NCBI GenBank assembly: GCA_002391105.1
Contig: DGRT01000083.1
Coordinates: forward strand, 1 to 29,398
Direction of reading: 5' to 3'
From: Lachnospiraceae bacterium UBA4381
GTDB lineage: Bacteria > Bacillota > Clostridia > Lachnospirales > Lachnospiraceae
Length of the DNA: 29,398 nt
The notes under the pieces: generated by a model
Told to the model about the DNA's origin: nothing
What the model saw: only the letters and a program-made list of their open reading frames with translations
Database searches by the model: none
Part shown: positions 15,756 to 22,845 of the stretch, in pieces
Layout of the letters: each line of letters opens with the position of its first letter
Position numbering within the stretch: position 1 is the first letter of the stretch
Position numbers and translations under genes: made by a program

Positions 15756-15815
15756 GTGACAAAGTGCCTGTCCCCCTGTCACCAAATGGTGACAGGGGGA
15801 CAGGCACTTTGTCAC
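15756..15815. repeat. Perfect 28-bp inverted repeat between convergent genes (REP-like, probable bidirectional terminator)
   Basis: The arms 15756-15783 and 15788-15815 are perfect complements with a 4-base AAAT loop. Each arm contains AAGTGCCTGTCCCC and is flanked inside by GTGACA and TGTCAC, so each arm can also fold on itself. It lies between purN (plus) and the thioesterase gene (minus), whose TGA stop (15812-15814) is inside the right arm. No T-tract follows on either strand. I recall similar GGGGACAGGCAC repeats dispersed in Firmicute genomes; that is memory, not a search result. Confidence 0.85.
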
Positions 15816-16285
15816 TCTTCCTCTACAAGTAAGGAAAAGAGTTCATATACTTCCGGATATTTCTTTTTCAGATTGATAGGTCTGAAATCAGAACCTAAAA
15901 ATGCATGGCTTGTTTCAGCTCTATGAAGAAGTTCATCTGTTCCGGAACGGTAAATGTTATACTTCAAAGTAAACTTGACAGAGCTCAGCTTCACTATCCG
16001 TGGAACTATCTCGATGATATCTCCGTAGCCCACTGACTTGATATAGTAATCATGAAGCTCAAGTACAGGGATAATGATTCCCATCTGTTCCAGCTTATCA
16101 TAAGGAAGTCCCATCTGATCCATAAGATGCAGTCTTGCCTCCTCCAGATATCTGGCATAATTTGAATGATGCACCACATGCATCTGGTCAGTTTCGTAAT
16201 AATTGATTACTCTAACATAGGATTCCGGTTTATGCTTTGATTCCGGACTATTCTTTAATTCTTTCTCATCATTAATCTGTGACAT
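15812..16285 (-). CDS. Hotdog-fold acyl-CoA thioesterase, YbgC/4HBT family
   Basis: This 157-residue protein has the YbgC-type signature Y-Y-E-T-D-Q-M-H-V-V-H-H-S-N-Y at about 29-43, including the family's catalytic Asp (D33) and the H-H that precedes the dimer helix. The strands V-L-E-L-H-D-Y-Y-I-K and V-K-F-T-L-K-Y-N-I-Y and the E-T-S-H-A-F-L segment fit a hotdog fold. The family hydrolyses acyl-CoA or 4-hydroxybenzoyl-CoA thioesters; the substrate here is unknown. The first 22 residues are a charged extension lacking family similarity. The last codons run into the right arm of the inverted repeat. It is likely a single cytoplasmic gene, separated by 129 bases from its upstream neighbour. 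Confidence 0.9.
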   Translation of the reverse strand: MSQINDEKELKNSPESKHKPESYVRVINYYETDQMHVVHHSNYARYLEEARLHLMDQMGLPYDKLEQMGIIIPVLELHDYYIKSVGYGDIIEIVPRIVKLSSVKFTLKYNIYRSGTDELLHRAETSHAFLGSDFRPINLKKKYPEVYELFSLLVEEE

Positions 16286-16414
16286 ATCAACCGCCTTTTA
16301 ATCTGATTTCAGGTTTTAGCACCTGACTATTTACAGCGAACCACCCGATAATTTAACAACCGGGGATTTCCACTTCTTTACAACAAATATTTCAGGACAA
16401 AGGATTAGACTACC

Positions 16415-17239
16415 CTATTCATCCAATGGCCGTTTTCTTGATACAGCCTCGTCAGAGCGGTCCATAACCTCTATCTCTATAGTTTCCTTCTTCTGATCGA
16501 TCTTTTTAGCCGTTCTGTCAGGATTGATCTGCGGACGGTCTGTAGGTGCCAGAACCTCTTTTTTCCCTTCATCAGACAGTTCAAAGCTAAGCTGTCCCCT
16601 TTCCTCTCTTTCCTTCGCTATAGCCTTCATTCGCTCCTTATAAAGTTCAACAGACAGCAGGTCACTGAGTTCGAGTATCTGCGCATATCTGTCATTTGCT
16701 TTAAGGCTGTTCAGATTACTCATAAGCTCAGCCTTATTCTCGGAAATATCCTCAACCTTCTGTCGAAGGGTACTTTTCATTCGCGAATACTCCTGCTCGA
16801 TCCTGTCATAGCTTTCCTGAACAAGATGATCAACCTCGGTAAGCATCTCATCTGTATAGATAAGCGATGCTGCATATATATCAGATGCCGTACGAAGCAT
16901 CTGTTTCTCATCGGAAGATAGTTCCGAAGCCTTAAATGCAGGCGGCTCATCATCTCTTCTTTTTGTAACCCTGATACGACTTGCCGTTTTCTCAGCCTGA
17001 TACAGTATCTCCTCCGCCTCTTCCTGAGCTTCGCGAAGAATCGTTGCACGTTTATCCGTCACCTCGCGATACATTTTAAGCTCATTCTTAACCACCTCGG
17101 TTATATTATCCACAAGACGAAGCAGCTCTTCTCTGTCAAGAACAGCCCTCTCCTTATGTAATGTTTCCGAAGGTGCATCCTGTATTCTCATCTTAAGTCC
17201 GGCCAGCAGAAGCTCTGCTCTACCATTTTTCTGTTCCAT
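16415..17239 (-). CDS. Coiled-coil protein of unknown function
   Basis: This 274-residue protein is not recognised with confidence. It is almost entirely charged helix. A first helical stretch at about 40-90 holds the Ala/Glu pattern A-Q-E-E-A-E-E-I-L-Y-Q-A-E, a second runs about 105-215, and the C-terminal 60 residues look disordered and basic/acidic. No signal peptide, membrane helix or Cys is seen. The first helix recalls DivIVA-type or ATP-synthase-b-type coiled coils, which is weak evidence because any such helix does. The ATG follows GGAG by 6 bases. It lies downstream of the GT2 gene and two genes from ftsZ, on the same strand, which allows but does not prove a cell-envelope or division role. 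Confidence 0.75.
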   Translation of the reverse strand: MEQKNGRAELLLAGLKMRIQDAPSETLHKERAVLDREELLRLVDNITEVVKNELKMYREVTDKRATILREAQEEAEEILYQAEKTASRIRVTKRRDDEPPAFKASELSSDEKQMLRTASDIYAASLIYTDEMLTEVDHLVQESYDRIEQEYSRMKSTLRQKVEDISENKAELMSNLNSLKANDRYAQILELSDLLSVELYKERMKAIAKEREERGQLSFELSDEGKKEVLAPTDRPQINPDRTAKKIDQKKETIEIEVMDRSDEAVSRKRPLDE

Positions 17240-17376
17240 AGTATCTCCTAAATTATCATTTATCTGTTAAGGTCATGCCGCTATGACGCATTTTCTAATC
17301 CCGGTACATCGGTTGCAGGTAAGCCGGACTCTCAGATTAAGCAAGCATCTGTTCCGGTTATTTAAGAATCGGTGTA

Positions 17377-18159
17377 CTAAGCCTTACAGTTACGCCCCAG
17401 ACCTAAATACTTCATTATCCCCCTCACCGTATAGGACACCATATATCCTGCGGATGATAAAACGGGGATTCCAAGGAATCTGTAAACTCTATATGTCATA
17501 ATTGCAGATCTAAGCTTATTTCCAGATCTGCTGCCCGGGCTGAGCCTGTAATTAAGCAGCGGCCGGTTGATACCTGCGGCATATCCGCCACGTTTCAATA
17601 TACTGAGCCACAGGGCATAGTCCTCATGGAGCTTTCCGTCCGGAAATGAAACATCCTCCAATGTATCCTTTCTAATCAGAACCGAAGAACAATTAATCTG
17701 ATTAGACAGAAGAAGCTTATCATAATCAACTATCTTATCACAGCCTATAGTTTTATCAAAATATATTCCTCCGGAAGATACCAGCCTGCGACCTGTAAAA
17801 CAGATAACAGGAGCCTCCCCCTCTAACCGGAATCTCTCCATTACCTTTATCTGCTTATCCAGCTTATCCCTCTCCCAGAAATCATCCGAATCAAGAAATG
17901 CTATATACTCTCCGTAAGCTTCTCTAATTCCCAGATTTCTGGCGCCGGCAGCTCCAAGTCTATCATTACTCTTAATTATCCTAAGGGGAAATGGATAGGT
18001 ATCATAGCAACCTGCTACCAGCTCCGCCCTTTCATCAGGCTTACTCATATCATCTATGATTATCACTTCCACATCTCTATAAGTCTGACACGCCACAGAA
18101 TATAGCGTTTGTTTTATCGTTCTGCTGCTATTATGATACGGAATAACAACGCTGACCAT
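17377..18159 (-). CDS. Family 2 glycosyltransferase
   Basis: This 260-residue GT-A fold enzyme transfers a sugar from a nucleotide-sugar donor. It starts VSVVIPYHNSSRTIKQTLYS, the typical GT2 opening. The metal-binding D-x-D appears as F-L-D-S-D-D-F-W (D90-S-D92), and the acceptor-side acid as H-E-D-Y-A-L-W. It resembles teichoic-acid or capsule GT2 enzymes such as TuaG. There is no membrane-spanning tail, though the C-terminal 45 residues are hydrophobic and basic and may sit on the membrane. The acceptor is unknown. The gene begins 81 bases after ftsZ, behind the ftsZ terminator, and carries GAGGAG before its ATG. Confidence 0.93.
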   Translation of the reverse strand: MVSVVIPYHNSSRTIKQTLYSVACQTYRDVEVIIIDDMSKPDERAELVAGCYDTYPFPLRIIKSNDRLGAAGARNLGIREAYGEYIAFLDSDDFWERDKLDKQIKVMERFRLEGEAPVICFTGRRLVSSGGIYFDKTIGCDKIVDYDKLLLSNQINCSSVLIRKDTLEDVSFPDGKLHEDYALWLSILKRGGYAAGINRPLLNYRLSPGSRSGNKLRSAIMTYRVYRFLGIPVLSSAGYMVSYTVRGIMKYLGLGRNCKA

Positions 18160-18180
18160 GAATAACTCCTCTAACTATAT

Positions 18181-18212
18181 AAAGCCGACGGCCACTTACG
18201 GTCATCGGCTTT
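18181..18212 (-). terminator. Terminator hairpin after ftsZ
   Basis: On the minus strand AAAGCCGAT and GTCGGCTTT pair (with one T-G), with GACC/GGCC extending the stem in part, and TTTATATA follows. It ends the dcw transcript 29 bases past the ftsZ stop and stands just before the GT2 gene. The T-tract is short, so read-through is possible. Confidence 0.65.
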
Positions 18213-18240
18213 AATCATCGTATTATATCAGGCAAGCCTC

Positions 18241-19449
18241 TTAGCCTCTTTTAAGGAAATCAGGAATCTTAATATTCTGACTTGATCCAGAGCTTATAGG
18301 ACTTGCAGGTTCTGCTGCCGGACTAGCAGGCTTAGCAGGACTAGCAGGCTCCGATGAACCTCCCAGATTAAGTGGAACAGGTGTTGCCTTCTTTATAGGA
18401 GTCATGCTTGGTGTCTTGATATCTCCAAATGTAGGAGCCTTAGGTGCAGTGCTTGAAACACTTGATACCTTAGATGCGCTAATTCCGCCCACCTTATCAG
18501 CATCCTCAAGACCTGTAGCGATAATTGTAATGCTGACATCTTCACCGGCAACATCATTATCAACTGTACCGAAGATAATATTTGCTTCTTCTCCGGCAAC
18601 TTCTGAAAGATATGTGATAGCATCGTAAGCTTCAACGATACCAACATTTCCTGAGAAGTTAACGATAATATCAGAAGCACCATTAACGGTTGTCTCAAGC
18701 AGAGGTGAATCCATAGCAGACTTGATAGCATCAACTGCCTTGTTATCTCCACTACCATAACCGATACCGATATGTGCAATACCCTTATCACGCATAACCG
18801 TCTGGATATCAGCAAAGTCGAGGTTGATAAGACCAGGCTTATTGATAAGATCAGTAACACCCTGAACACCCTGCTGAAGAACCTCATCCGCCTTCTTAAG
18901 AGCATCAGGAATACTTGTTCTCTTGTCACATATCTGAAGAAGCTTATCGTTAGGAATAACAATAAGTGTATCAACATTCTCGCGAAGCTTTGCTATACCA
19001 TTTAAAGCATTTGCCATACGTGGCTTACCTTCAAAGGAAAATGGCTTTGTTACTACACCGACTGTAAGAATACCAAGGTTACGTGCGATCTCTGCAACTA
19101 TAGGAGCAGCTCCGGTACCAGTTCCACCACCCATACCACAGGTTACGAAAACCATATCGGCATCCTTGATGATGTCATTGATCTCTTCTCTGTTCTCTTC
19201 TACAGCACTCGCTCCGATCTCAGGCTTTGCGCCGGCACCAAGACCCTTAGTAAGCTTCTCACCTATCTGAATCTTTGTAGTAGCCCTGCTGAGTGAAAGT
19301 GCCTGCTTATCTGTATTGATTGCAATAAGCTCAACTCCCTCAACATTCTCATCAATCATTCTGTTTACAGCATTATTTCCTGCACCACCAACTCCAATTA
19401 CAAGGATACGTGCAGGGTTCTTTTCATCATTTGACTTTATCTCAAGCAA
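18241..19449 (-). CDS. ftsZ: Cell division protein FtsZ
   Basis: FtsZ is the tubulin-like GTPase that builds the division ring. The 402-residue protein has the nucleotide-binding G-V-G-G-A-G-N-N-A-V-N-R-M (19-31), the tubulin signature G-G-G-T-G-T-G-A-A-P (107-116) and the T7-loop N-L-D-F-A-D-I. An Ala/Pro/Ser-rich linker (about 320-388) leads to the C-terminal peptide I-K-I-P-D-F-L-K-R-G, which binds FtsA, SepF or EzrA-type tethers. The start is TTG at 19447-19449, 8 bases after AGGAGG; no in-frame ATG is near. It closes the dcw cluster, 125 bases after ftsQ. That gap contains its own promoter, so ftsZ can be expressed above the rest of the cluster. No ftsA lies beside it. Confidence 0.99.
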   Translation of the reverse strand: MLEIKSNDEKNPARILVIGVGGAGNNAVNRMIDENVEGVELIAINTDKQALSLSRATTKIQIGEKLTKGLGAGAKPEIGASAVEENREEINDIIKDADMVFVTCGMGGGTGTGAAPIVAEIARNLGILTVGVVTKPFSFEGKPRMANALNGIAKLRENVDTLIVIPNDKLLQICDKRTSIPDALKKADEVLQQGVQGVTDLINKPGLINLDFADIQTVMRDKGIAHIGIGYGSGDNKAVDAIKSAMDSPLLETTVNGASDIIVNFSGNVGIVEAYDAITYLSEVAGEEANIIFGTVDNDVAGEDVSITIIATGLEDADKVGGISASKVSSVSSTAPKAPTFGDIKTPSMTPIKKATPVPLNLGGSSEPASPAKPASPAAEPASPISSGSSQNIKIPDFLKRG

Positions 19450-19518
19450 GGTTCCATCCTCCTTAAAAATATTACTAATTATATAAAAATCTCCCTTATT
19501 TAATCATACCTGTCCTCT

Positions 19519-19547
19519 ATTGTACGAAATTTTCCAACAAATAGCAA
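19519..19547 (-). promoter_or_regulatory. Probable ftsZ promoter
   Basis: In the ftsQ-ftsZ gap the minus strand reads TTGCTA (19542-19547), a 17-base spacer, then TACAAT (19519-19524), which matches the -10 consensus at five of six positions. Transcription would start near 19512 with a leader of about 60 bases before the ftsZ TTG. Confidence 0.6.
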
Positions 19548-19574
19548 GAAAATATTATGTAAATTAAAAAATTA

Positions 19575-20288
19575 TCATTTTCCCTTAAAGCTGGCTGTAG
19601 GATTCTCAAGTGTATAATCCTTCATATATAAAACTCCACTCTTTTCTCCCAGTCCGTCCGACTCCAGAATACTTCCCAGATTCATAAGCTGTACTGCGAT
19701 ATTAGAGCCATCCCCAAGTTCTATCTCCACATTTTTATGCCACAGAACCACTTCCCCGTCAGCAGTAAACTCTATTCCCGATATACTAAGCTCATACTTT
19801 TCTACCAGTTGGGTAATATTCAGTATGGTTTCAAATTTCTTCTTGTTTTCTATAGGAAGCTTCTTACCCAGCTCCCAGCTCTTAACCGTAAGACCTTTTA
19901 TATAAGGAACGCCCTCATATCTTTCATTTGCAGTTTCCAGCACTATACCATCCTTATCAAAGTATATATATTTTTCCATATACTCGATACAGCCTGCAAC
20001 AGACTTCTCATATACATCCACTATAACCGAATGCTTATCCTCAAAGCTTATATCCATCTTTGCCACAAAGGGGATATCTTCCTTTCTGCCCAGCTTGTTA
20101 TTCAGATACAGCATAATGGTATTTCCCATCAAAGCGTTATCATCTATAGCTTTTCTTACAGATTCTTCATTGGACATAACACATCCATTTACGGCTACGT
20201 TATCCAGTGTAAATGTACTGGCAAACAGAAGTCCCCCAAGAAGAATGATCAGTATAATGATCGGTATCAGATTAATCTTCTTTCTCAA
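19575..20288 (-). CDS. ftsQ: Cell division protein FtsQ/DivIB
   Basis: This single-pass division protein stabilises FtsL and regulates the FtsW-PBP synthase. The 237-residue protein has a very short cytoplasmic tail, a membrane helix (about 6-26) and then a POTRA domain (about 27-95) beginning F-T-L-D-N-V-A-V-N-G-C. The beta domain typical of FtsQ/DivIB follows. Sequence similarity is low, as is usual for this family; position between ftsW and ftsZ supports the call. The start is TTG at 20286-20288, 9 bases after GGGAGG, and lies inside ftsW (17-base overlap). The next ATG would delete the membrane helix. Confidence 0.88.
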   Translation of the reverse strand: MRKKINLIPIIILIILLGGLLFASTFTLDNVAVNGCVMSNEESVRKAIDDNALMGNTIMLYLNNKLGRKEDIPFVAKMDISFEDKHSVIVDVYEKSVAGCIEYMEKYIYFDKDGIVLETANERYEGVPYIKGLTVKSWELGKKLPIENKKKFETILNITQLVEKYELSISGIEFTADGEVVLWHKNVEIELGDGSNIAVQLMNLGSILESDGLGEKSGVLYMKDYTLENPTASFKGK

Positions 20289-21429
20289 TTAGCGATTCCT
20301 CCCGTTTACCAAGTGGAACAATCTGCCGGGACACCCCAAGCACCAGTCCCATTTCCGCAAGCAGGAATACCATGGACGACCCTCCATAGCTTATGAAAGG
20401 AAGCGGCACACCTGTATTGGGCATAACATTCGTAACAACGCTCATATTTATGATCACCTGTACAGCGATATGTATAAGCACACCAACAACTATAAGAGAA
20501 CCATATCTGTCAGGAGCACCTTCTGCTATGAATCTAAGTCTCCATATAAGCAGCAGAAAAACTATGATAAGTCCAACTGCTCCAACGATTCCCAGCTCTT
20601 CACAGATTATGGAGAATATCATATCATTCTGGGCTTCCGGTATCCTACCTGTTTTCTGCACACTCTGTCCCAGCCCTCTTCCAAAAAAGCCACCGGTACC
20701 AACAGCATAGAGCCCCTGCATGGTCTGATATCCTTCTTCCGGATTTCGCCACACACGAAGTCTTTCCAGACGGTACCCTTCCATACCAATCAGTATAGCT
20801 ATTCCCACCGCTCCGAATATTCCAATCGGAAGAAGATAAATATATTTATTAGTCGCTATCAGCCATATACCGCCGGCTATAAGGATACATACCAGAGCTG
20901 TACTGAAGTCCTCTACAGCTATAAGAAGCACCATAACAATTACCGGCCCAAACAGCGCAAACATTCCTTTTATGGTGTACATGAAAAATGCTCTGTCCGT
21001 GCAGGCATAAGCCATATATAACAGGATAACTATCTTAGCTATCTCTGATGGCTGGAAAGCGATAAAGCCAAGATCAAGCCATCTTTTAGCACCATTTACA
21101 CTCTTTCCCCAGAAAAGAACCGCCAGAAGAAGGCCCAGCATTACTATTATTATAAGATAGGTAAAACGCTTTAGATACTGATACCTGACACGGGATACAA
21201 TATACATAACAAACAGACCAACGCCCGAAAAGATGAACTGCTTAAGCGCAAAGCCATATGGATTCTTATATTCTATTCTGGATGCGTAAATCCCGGCGCT
21301 ATATACCATCATAAGTCCGAAAAATATCAGAAAAATGATATAGAACAACGTGGGATAATCAAAATACGTCGCATCCCTCAGCCAAAAGCCTTTCTTCTTT
21401 TTCGTATTTGCAGAAGTCTTTGAAGCCAT
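20272..21429 (-). CDS. ftsW: Peptidoglycan glycosyltransferase FtsW (SEDS family)
   Basis: This membrane enzyme polymerises lipid II at the division site together with its class B PBP. The 385-residue protein has about ten membrane helices. SEDS signatures are N-G-A-K-R-W-L (112-118), F-Q-P-S-E-I-A-K (125-132), the catalytic Asp in E-A-Q-N-D-M-I-F (D269) and the G-V-P-L-P-F-I-S-Y-G-G-S-S motif (340-352). Its place between murD and ftsQ marks it as FtsW rather than RodA. It begins 3 bases after murD, with GAGG inside the murD end, and overlaps ftsQ, so translation is probably coupled. murG, which usually follows ftsW, is absent. Confidence 0.96.
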   Translation of the reverse strand: MASKTSANTKKKKGFWLRDATYFDYPTLFYIIFLIFFGLMMVYSAGIYASRIEYKNPYGFALKQFIFSGVGLFVMYIVSRVRYQYLKRFTYLIIIVMLGLLLAVLFWGKSVNGAKRWLDLGFIAFQPSEIAKIVILLYMAYACTDRAFFMYTIKGMFALFGPVIVMVLLIAVEDFSTALVCILIAGGIWLIATNKYIYLLPIGIFGAVGIAILIGMEGYRLERLRVWRNPEEGYQTMQGLYAVGTGGFFGRGLGQSVQKTGRIPEAQNDMIFSIICEELGIVGAVGLIIVFLLLIWRLRFIAEGAPDRYGSLIVVGVLIHIAVQVIINMSVVTNVMPNTGVPLPFISYGGSSMVFLLAEMGLVLGVSRQIVPLGKREESLIEKED

Positions 21430-21432
21430 TTA

Positions 21433-22791
21433 TCAATCCTCTAAACCATTTACATATACCTTGAAAAGTGTTCCTCTTTCTTCATAACTCTTGAACATAT
21501 CCCAGCTTGCACATGCCGGTGACAGAAGTACATTGTCCCCGGGCTTTGCATGCTCATAGCAATATATTACCGCACTCTCAAGGCTGTCAACCTTTACTAT
21601 CTCATTAAAACCGTGAGCCTTACAGCATTTCTCTATCTTATCAGCCGTTTCACCCATAAGAACCAGAACCCTTATCCTTCCCGGGAAGCACTCAACCCAG
21701 GCATCATAGTCCGAATCCTTATCATATCCGCCACCTATCAGAAGTGTGGTTCCTTTCATAGCAAGAACAGCTTTTATCGCAGCATCAGGGTTAGTTCCCT
21801 TGGAATCATTAAAGTATCTGACATCCCTTACTTCCCTGACAAACTCTATCCGGTGTTCCACTCCACTGAAGCTGTAAACTGTATCTCTTATCACATCAAT
21901 AGGGATATCCATATAAGCCGCTATAGCAACTGCTGCAAGTACATTTTCCAGATTATGCTGACCAAGTATCTTTATACCGGACACATCAAGGATGTAATTC
22001 TCTACGCCATCACGTTTTACATATATACGCCCGTCTCTGACAAATGCACCTTCCTCCTGTTCCTTTTCATGGCTGAAAAATACACGCTTAGGTCCATTTA
22101 TCTCAGATGCTCTGGATCTGGTCTCAGGATCATCGTAGTTCAGAATTATAAAATCATCCTCCGTCTGATTCTCAGCTATTCTGAGCTTTGCCTTAATATA
22201 ATTTTCAAAAGTATGATGCCTGTTTAGATGATCCGGCGTAAGATTCAGAATCGCAGATACATGAGGTTTGAATCCGTGTATAGTCTCCAACTGAAAAGAA
22301 CTTATCTCGGCAGCAACTATGGTATCCTCTGTAGTTGAATCTGCAAATCTCGTAAAGGGGAGACCAATATTTCCAACCACCAGAAAATCCTTCTGATAAT
22401 TCTTGAATATCTCTCCAACCAGTGTTGTAGTTGTAGTCTTACCATTTGTACCTGTAATAGCAGCTATCACACCTTTATTATAGTGATCGGCAAGCTCTAT
22501 CTCTCCCCAGATAGGAATATTCTTTTCTCTGACCTTTTCGACAAATGGAACCTCCAGTGGAATTCCGGGACTGATTACAAACAGATCCACTCCTTCAAGT
22601 ACATCATCTGTAAGCTCTCCAAGCTTAACAGATACCAAAGAAGAATGACTTACACTCTCCATTATTTCCTCAGGATTCAGCTTTTCATTCTGATCATATA
22701 TAACTACTGTTGCTCCATTTCTTACCAGAAGACCAGCAGCAGCTATTCCACTCTTTCCTGCACCTGCGACAATTACTTTTCTGAATTCCAT
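21433..22791 (-). CDS. murD: UDP-N-acetylmuramoyl-L-alanine--D-glutamate ligase
   Basis: MurD adds D-glutamate to UDP-MurNAc-L-Ala with ATP in the cytoplasm. The 452-residue protein has the N-terminal Rossmann-like domain (V-I-V-A-G-A-G-K-S-G), the ATP loop G-T-N-G-K-T (114-119) and the D-H-L-N-R-H motif. The C-terminal ligase domain ends S-P-A-C-A-S-W-D-M-F-K-S-Y-E-E-R-G. Two ATGs lie six bases apart. The second (22789-22791) is chosen because its GGAG is 8 bases upstream, whereas the first has only a 2-base gap. mraY usually precedes murD but is not here; only about 54 bases separate the PBP stop from this start. Confidence 0.97.
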   Translation of the reverse strand: MEFRKVIVAGAGKSGIAAAGLLVRNGATVVIYDQNEKLNPEEIMESVSHSSLVSVKLGELTDDVLEGVDLFVISPGIPLEVPFVEKVREKNIPIWGEIELADHYNKGVIAAITGTNGKTTTTTLVGEIFKNYQKDFLVVGNIGLPFTRFADSTTEDTIVAAEISSFQLETIHGFKPHVSAILNLTPDHLNRHHTFENYIKAKLRIAENQTEDDFIILNYDDPETRSRASEINGPKRVFFSHEKEQEEGAFVRDGRIYVKRDGVENYILDVSGIKILGQHNLENVLAAVAIAAYMDIPIDVIRDTVYSFSGVEHRIEFVREVRDVRYFNDSKGTNPDAAIKAVLAMKGTTLLIGGGYDKDSDYDAWVECFPGRIRVLVLMGETADKIEKCCKAHGFNEIVKVDSLESAVIYCYEHAKPGDNVLLSPACASWDMFKSYEERGTLFKVYVNGLED

Positions 22792-22845
22792 AATCATTTC
22801 TCCATTTTCTATCAGTATTATCCTATAAATACTATCCTAATAATA

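Noticed and set aside
15756..15815. Ordinary intrinsic terminator or integration site
   Set aside because: No T-tract follows either arm, and there is no integrase or tRNA nearby; a REP-like repeat acting as a structural terminator fits better.
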